Part shown: positions 10,363-13,930 of the stretch, in pieces | Numbering within the stretch: the first letter of the stretch is position 1 | How the letters are laid out: every line of letters starts with the position of its first letter | Source: Bacteroidia bacterium | GTDB lineage: Bacteria > Bacteroidota > Bacteroidia > Bacteroidales > UBA12481 | Assembly: GCA_026391235.1 (NCBI GenBank) | Contig: JAPLDV010000443.1 | Coordinates: forward strand, 1-13,930 | Reading direction: 5' to 3' | DNA: 13,930 nucleotides | The notes under the pieces: generated by a model | Seen by the model: the letters and a program-made list of their open reading frames with translations, nothing else | What the model was told of the DNA's origin: nothing | Database searches by the model: none | Translations under genes and position numbers: made by a program

Positions 10363-10755
10363 TTAGCGCTCTGCCTGCTTTCTGGAGTGCCTGTTCAGAG
10401 ATCTTGACTCAAAAACCATAAACACCAGGTAGATGATAAAGGTTGAGCCCAGGAAAGGTAAAGCATGTTCCTTATGCAATGCCGAATAAATAAACATGAA
10501 TGCCATAAGAATCAATATCTTCAAGGCCCTATAAATCAAATGGGCTGAATTGAATTTGCTGAATTTCTGGTCCAGCAGACGGGTAAGCACAACCTGGCCG
10601 GTAACAGTTACCATCATTATTGTTGCCAGCATAAACGGTAAAACCGGTGGATACTGCCCGGGCAAAAAATAGGCGAAGGCCACCCAACCCAGCCCAACCA
10701 GTGAAAGAGTTATCAGGGTTAGTTCAATCCAGTATCTGGTATCAACTTGTTTCAT
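10363..10755 (-). CDS. Four-helix membrane protein in the AtpI position, not firmly assigned
   Basis: This 130-residue protein has four predicted membrane helices (about 10-30, 37-59, 74-93 and 97-115), a basic C-terminal tail (RSLNRHSRKQAER) and no catalytic motif I recognise. The size, helix number and place between atpZ and atpB match AtpI, the c-ring assembly helper of other phyla, but I cannot see enough conserved residues to call it AtpI. An open frame continues 31 codons further upstream into atpZ. I chose Met at 10755 because AAAGGAT lies a suitable distance before it and the atpZ stop TAA is only 2 bases upstream. The most likely role is assembly or ion supply for F0; this is inferred from context. 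Confidence 0.85.
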   Translation of the reverse strand: MKQVDTRYWIELTLITLSLVGLGWVAFAYFLPGQYPPVLPFMLATIMMVTVTGQVVLTRLLDQKFSKFNSAHLIYRALKILILMAFMFIYSALHKEHALPFLGSTFIIYLVFMVFESRSLNRHSRKQAER

Positions 10756-10757
10756 AG

Positions 10758-10994
10758 TTATATATCCTTTATCAATAAATAGATGGTAATAATCAATCCT
10801 CCGACAGAGAAGAGCAAGGTGAACAGTGGAAAACCAATATTTATCCACTTATCGACTTGCCATCCGATAAAAAAAGCGGCCAGAATGACAGTGATCAGTT
10901 TTAAAGCCAGGTTGGAATAACGGGCATAATCCCGAAGCATCCGCTTTTCCTTATCCAGCTTATTTGGGGACGATGACTTCTTTCCGTTTTGCAT
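10758..10994 (-). CDS. atpZ: AtpZ-type F0 assembly / Mg2+-related membrane protein
   Basis: This 78-residue protein has a basic, hydrophilic N-terminus followed by two membrane helices (about 27-47 and 54-75) and the family pattern DYARYSNLALK then GWQVDKW. AtpZ proteins are encoded just upstream of F0 genes; in Bacillus, AtpZ and AtpI have been linked to Mg2+ supply and to assembly of the synthase. The start is uncertain. Met at 10994 gives a usual-length basic N-terminus but overlaps the bactofilin gene by 35 bp. Met at 10940 gives 60 residues, no overlap and a better ribosome site (AAGGA, 7 bases before). The frame also extends upstream to 11072, which would overlap the bactofilin gene by over 100 bp and is unlikely. 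Confidence 0.85.
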   Translation of the reverse strand: MQNGKKSSSPNKLDKEKRMLRDYARYSNLALKLITVILAAFFIGWQVDKWINIGFPLFTLLFSVGGLIITIYLLIKDI

Positions 10995-11337
10995 CGGAGT
11001 CGGTGTCCATTCGGCAGGTTCCTGTAAATATTGCACCAGGATCGATAGCCAGTTTACGGGTAATGATTTCACCGTTGATCCTGGCGGTAGATTTCAGGCT
11101 TACCAGATCGGCAGCATGAATAATACCGGTTATCTGCCCTGAAACCTCAAGTGTCTGGCATATTATATCACCCAAAATATGCCCGGATGCTCCAATCACA
11201 ACCTTCCCCTTGATTTCCATTTTCCCGTTTAACTGTCCATCGATCCGTATTCCGGAGTTGGATTCAATATCTCCTTTTACCTGAGTTCCGGCGGAGATCA
11301 GGTTAATAGCATTGGTTAATTCGATTTCTTTTGTCAT
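10960..11337 (-). CDS. Bactofilin (polymer-forming cytoskeletal protein)
   Basis: Bactofilins self-assemble without nucleotide into filaments or membrane-associated patches that place cell-wall and envelope enzymes. The 125-residue product is almost wholly the bactofilin beta-helix domain. After INLISAGTQVKGDIES (residues 11-26) come short turns with periodic glycines: IRIDGQLNGKMEIKGKVVIG, then GHILGDI, GQITGII, ARINGEI and GAIFTGTCRM. The disordered flanks are short: about 10 residues at the N-terminus and a charged tail at the C-terminus. It is the first gene after a promoter-like sequence, and its end overlaps the favoured atpZ start, so it is probably co-transcribed with the ATP synthase genes. 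Whether it has any role with the synthase is unknown. Confidence 0.93.
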   Translation of the reverse strand: MTKEIELTNAINLISAGTQVKGDIESNSGIRIDGQLNGKMEIKGKVVIGASGHILGDIICQTLEVSGQITGIIHAADLVSLKSTARINGEIITRKLAIDPGAIFTGTCRMDTDSDAKRKEVIVPK

Positions 11338-11356
11338 ATCGCTAAATATTTTCAGG

Positions 11357-11387
11357 TAAATGTAAAAAAAACCGGCTTATTAACAAA
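11357..11387 (-). promoter_or_regulatory. Candidate Bacteroidota promoter for the bactofilin-atp operon
   Basis: Within the 53-bp gap after fabH, the minus strand reads TTTG (11387-11384), a 19-base spacer, then TACATTTA (11364-11357). This matches the Bacteroidota primary sigma pattern of TTTG at -33 and TAnnTTTG at -7, with only the last base of the -7 box off. Transcription would begin near 11350, leaving a leader of about 13 bases before the bactofilin ATG. The spacer includes a run of T residues. It marks a likely boundary between the lipid cluster and the ATP synthase operon. Confidence 0.5.
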
Positions 11388-11390
11388 GTT

Positions 11391-12383
11391 TTAAACAGGA
11401 TCGTAGGCCCATGTTAAATAAAGTGCTCCCCAGGTAAATCCGCCGCCGAAAGCCGTAAGGATAAGTTGGTCTCCCTTTTTAAGCTGTTTTTCATATTCCC
11501 ACAAAACCAATGGGATGGTTGCTGTGGTGGTATTGCCGTATTTCTGGATATTCACCATCACGCGGCTTGGATCGAGACCCATCCTTCTGCCAACCGCCTC
11601 AATAATACGGAGATTTGCCTGATGGGGAACCAGCCACAATTTGTCGGCCGGGAGATTATGCTTTTCCATCATCTCCACGGAAATATCGGCCATTTTCGAA
11701 ACAGCCATTTTAAAAACGGGCTGGCCATCCTGAAACAAATAATGTTCCCTGGCATCAACCGTTTCATGCGAAGAAGGTTTTATTGAACCGCCGGCTTTCA
11801 GGTACAGGTACTTTCTTCCCGACCCGTCGGTTCGCAGGATATGATCCTGAATTCCATATTCCGTGCTGGGCTCCAACAGGACAACACCGGCAGCGTCACC
11901 GAAAAGAGGGCAGGTATTGCGATCCGTATAATCGGTTATAGTTGACATTTTATCGGCACCGATGCACAATATTTTTTTTGCGCTTCCGGTTTCGATAAAT
12001 TTTGAAGCTACCGCTAGCATATATACAAATCCGGAACAGGCAGCAGCCATATCAAAACTGAAGGCATTTCTGATACCAACCTTATCGCTCACGATGTTTG
12101 CCGTGGCGGGAAAAGCCATATCAGGCGTAACCGTGGTGCAAATGACCATGTCGATATCATCGGGACTGATGCCTGTCTTTTTCAGCAGTTTTTTTACTGC
12201 CGGAACGGCCATATCAGAAGTTCCCAAACCTGGTTCCTTTAAAATATGCCGTTCTCTGATGCCAGTGCGTGAAACGATCCATTCGTCAGTGGTATCCACC
12301 ATTTTTTCCAGATCGGCATTGGTCAGAATATCGGGGGGGGTATAGGCCTCAACCCCGGTTATGGCCGCATATATCCTTTGCAT
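11391..12383 (-). CDS. fabH: Beta-ketoacyl-ACP synthase III
   Basis: FabH starts fatty acid synthesis by condensing an acyl-CoA primer with malonyl-ACP in the cytoplasm. The 330-residue product carries the full catalytic triad of the family: Cys116 in AAACSGF, His254 in VPHQANLRI and Asn284 in KYGNTTTA. Other family signatures are DEWIVSRTGIRERHI (33-47) and the C-terminal LTAFGGGFTWGALYL. The gene overlaps the plsX stop by one base (TAATG), so translation of the two is probably coupled. Primer choice, straight or branched, cannot be read with confidence. Confidence 0.97.
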   Translation of the reverse strand: MQRIYAAITGVEAYTPPDILTNADLEKMVDTTDEWIVSRTGIRERHILKEPGLGTSDMAVPAVKKLLKKTGISPDDIDMVICTTVTPDMAFPATANIVSDKVGIRNAFSFDMAAACSGFVYMLAVASKFIETGSAKKILCIGADKMSTITDYTDRNTCPLFGDAAGVVLLEPSTEYGIQDHILRTDGSGRKYLYLKAGGSIKPSSHETVDAREHYLFQDGQPVFKMAVSKMADISVEMMEKHNLPADKLWLVPHQANLRIIEAVGRRMGLDPSRVMVNIQKYGNTTTATIPLVLWEYEKQLKKGDQLILTAFGGGFTWGALYLTWAYDPV

Positions 12384-13321
12384 TATTCAAATGCTTTTTT
12401 TAGTTTAGTAATGAAACCTGACTGAACAAGTTCGAGGTTTTTGATCAGCATATTCTTAATGGCGGTTGGGGTCGACTTACCGTGTCCGATCAAAACAGGT
12501 GATCCAATGCCGATGATCGGGATTCCGCCAAAATTCTCATAATTGTACTGCTCAAAGAAAGGATTCGAAAGTTTGAGCTTTTGACTCAGATAATAAACCG
12601 ATTCAGCCAGTTTTAGCACTACATTACCGATAAATCCCTCGCAAACAACAACATCGGCTTTATCAGCAAATATCTCATTCCCCTCTACATTACCAATAAA
12701 ATTAAAATCCTGGCTGCCTTTCATTATCTGAAAAGCGGCCTTAGTGAGCAAATTTCCTTTTTCCTCTTCTTCGCCGATATTCAGCAGCCCGACTTTTGGA
12801 TTGATGACTCCATAAACATGCTCCGAATAGAAAGATCCCATGATTGCGTACTGGTACATGACATCGGGCCTGGCATCCGGATTAAGACCGACGTCGAGCA
12901 GCAGGGTATATTCATTTTCTCCCTTGGGAATCGATACGCCAATGCATGGCCGGATAATGCCGGGAATAGATTTGATGGTGAACATTGCACCTGCCATCAT
13001 GGCTCCTGTATTTCCGGCACTGCAGAATCCATCAAGCTTGCCTTCTGCAAGCATCTGGAATCCAACTCCCATGCTTGAATCCCTTTTCAGTGAGAAAGCT
13101 TTAACCGGATGATCTGCCATACCGATAACTTCAGTGGTCGGCACAACAATAAAATTGCCGGGGTCGAAATTCTCCTCCCGGCAAACAGTTTCTATGGCTT
13201 GCTTGTCGCCTACCAACACCAGTTCAACATCAGGCGGCATCTCCCTTTTTGCCAGAATAGCCCCTTTTGTTGTTGCTTTGGGAGCATGATCGCCCCCCAT
13301 GATATCCAGACCGATCTTCAT
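12383..13321 (-). CDS. plsX: Phosphate acyltransferase PlsX
   Basis: PlsX converts acyl-ACP to acyl-phosphate, the donor for the PlsY step of phospholipid synthesis; it acts as a peripheral membrane enzyme. The 312-residue product begins MKIGLDIMGGDHAP, the family's invariant start, and contains SAGNTGA (101-107), LLDVGLNPDARPDV and CEGFIGNVVLKLAES. The open frame extends 31 codons further upstream (to 13414), but that part overlaps rpmF and lacks family residues, so Met at 13321 is chosen. The start has no clear Shine-Dalgarno sequence. It lies 28 bp after rpmF and overlaps fabH by one base. Confidence 0.97.
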   Translation of the reverse strand: MKIGLDIMGGDHAPKATTKGAILAKREMPPDVELVLVGDKQAIETVCREENFDPGNFIVVPTTEVIGMADHPVKAFSLKRDSSMGVGFQMLAEGKLDGFCSAGNTGAMMAGAMFTIKSIPGIIRPCIGVSIPKGENEYTLLLDVGLNPDARPDVMYQYAIMGSFYSEHVYGVINPKVGLLNIGEEEEKGNLLTKAAFQIMKGSQDFNFIGNVEGNEIFADKADVVVCEGFIGNVVLKLAESVYYLSQKLKLSNPFFEQYNYENFGGIPIIGIGSPVLIGHGKSTPTAIKNMLIKNLELVQSGFITKLKKAFE

Positions 13322-13349
13322 CTGATTTTCTGATCTGATAATAACCTGA

Positions 13350-13535
13350 CTATGCGGTAGCTTCCTTTTCAATAGCCAGTTTACCACGGTAATGTCCGCA
13401 TTCCGGACAAACACGGTGATACTGGACGGTAGCTCCGCAATTTGAACAGGTAGCCAATTGAGAAGGAGTAGCTTTATAATGAGTTCTCCGCTTATTTCTC
13501 CTCTGTTTCGATGTTCTGTGCTTAGGATTTGGCAT
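13350..13535 (-). CDS. rpmF: 50S ribosomal protein L32
   Basis: L32 is a small component of the large ribosomal subunit. The 61-residue protein begins MPNPKHRTSKQRRNKRRTHY, the usual basic N-terminus, and contains a complete zinc ribbon with Cys30, Cys33, Cys43 and Cys46 (CSNC and CPEC). This is therefore the zinc-binding form, not the cysteine-free form made under zinc limitation. It lies 12 bp after the DUF177 gene and 28 bp before plsX. Confidence 0.97.
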   Translation of the reverse strand: MPNPKHRTSKQRRNKRRTHYKATPSQLATCSNCGATVQYHRVCPECGHYRGKLAIEKEATA

Positions 13536-13547
13536 GACTGTAACTAT

Positions 13548-13930
13548 TTATTTAACACTAAAATTTTTCAGTAAATCGAGCATTCCCGGATCGCAACCAG
13601 GATTGTTTCGAGCATTGTCGGGATGAACCTTGCGCAACGGCAAACTCAGAATAACATACTCATATAGATATTGCGACAAGTCGATCTGGTAGGCTTCATT
13701 CGAAAGCCAAACCACATCAAATTCATCTTCATTGTTCCCGTGTCCGAATTTCCCATAGAGATGGAATTCACCGGTAAGCGGCTGTTCATATTCCTCCAGG
13801 CACCGGTCGCACGGAAGCATAACCCAACCATCGAGTGTAAAAATAAACTCCAATTGGCGCTCTTGCTTGATCATTTCGACTTTAACAAGCACTTCCGCTT
13901 TCTGGATCTCACTCTCGGGAAATAGCCCAA
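13548..13930 (-). CDS. DUF177 / YceD-family protein, C-terminal 126 codons (cut by right edge)
   Basis: YceD-family proteins have been linked to 23S rRNA processing or accumulation in E. coli and plants, and the gene usually precedes rpmF. The frame stays open to the right edge, with LFPESEIQKAEVLVKVEM as the first visible residues, so the true start lies outside the window. A GTG at 13892 is internal, because the family pattern continues upstream of it. Visible family features are the CDRC pair (visible residues 40-43) followed by EEYEQPL, an acidic Asn/Glu/Asp segment, the stretch IDLSQYLYEYVILSLPL, KVH, and NPGCDP near the end (Cys at visible residue 112). About 50 N-terminal residues are missing. 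Confidence 0.92.
   Translation of the reverse strand, partial: GLFPESEIQKAEVLVKVEMIKQERQLEFIFTLDGWVMLPCDRCLEEYEQPLTGEFHLYGKFGHGNNEDEFDVVWLSNEAYQIDLSQYLYEYVILSLPLRKVHPDNARNNPGCDPGMLDLLKNFSVK

Noticed and set aside
10756..10848. Upstream extension of the four-helix protein by 31 codons
   Set aside because: It would overlap most of the second helix of atpZ; the Met at 10755 has a good ribosome site and follows the atpZ stop by 2 bases.
11361..11380. Run of eight T residues after GCCGG on the minus strand, read as a terminator for fabH
   Set aside because: There is no stem with a usable loop before the T run; it fits better as part of the promoter spacer.
13322..13414. Upstream extension of plsX by 31 codons
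   Set aside because: It would overlap rpmF by 65 bp, and PlsX proteins begin at the MKIGLDIMGGDHAP motif.

Overview
The window is a gene-dense piece of a bacterial chromosome. All fifteen genes I can support lie on the minus strand, so transcription runs from high to low coordinates. Gaps are 53 bp or less, and no stretch over 300 bp lacks a gene. The content points to Bacteroidota: the ATP synthase subunit a has a long exported N-terminal domain; bactofilin, AtpZ and a four-helix membrane protein precede atpB; there is a TlpA-type thioredoxin with a DUF4369-like front; Shine-Dalgarno sequences are weak or absent before many starts; and -7 elements of the TAnnTTTG type are present. A marine or sediment Bacteroidales-like lineage is possible, but genus cannot be read from this sequence.

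Layout in transcription order. (1) 13930-11391: a lipid/ribosome cluster of a DUF177 (YceD-type) protein cut by the right edge, rpmF (L32), plsX and fabH. This grouping is widely conserved and links ribosomal protein supply with initiation of fatty acid and phospholipid synthesis. (2) 11337-5336: an ATP synthase operon. A bactofilin comes first, then the assembly factor AtpZ, an unnamed four-helix protein in the place of AtpI, and the F0 and F1 subunits a, c, b, delta, alpha and gamma (atpB-E-F-H-A-G). (3) 5323-628: three genes inserted between atpG and atpD, namely a secreted TlpA-like thiol-disulfide protein, an RND/MMPL-family transporter and a short-chain polyprenyl diphosphate synthase. 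The last two overlap as ATGA. (4) 591-1: the first 197 codons of atpD (F1 beta), cut by the left edge. atpC is expected beyond it.

How the genes work together: segment 2 plus atpD supplies nearly all of a rotary F-type ATP synthase. Its c subunit lacks the Na+-ligand residues, so it is probably proton-coupled. A promoter-like sequence sits between fabH and the bactofilin gene, and a second -7 box sits just before atpB. These may allow the assembly-factor segment and the structural genes to be expressed separately from the lipid cluster.

This is mostly housekeeping DNA. I see no defence system, prophage, IS element, CRISPR array, tRNA or rRNA. The points most worth a second look are the split of atpD from atpG by an envelope/isoprenoid trio, the bactofilin and four-helix protein at the head of the ATP synthase genes, the exported His-containing domain of subunit a, and the coupled transporter and prenyl synthase pair.
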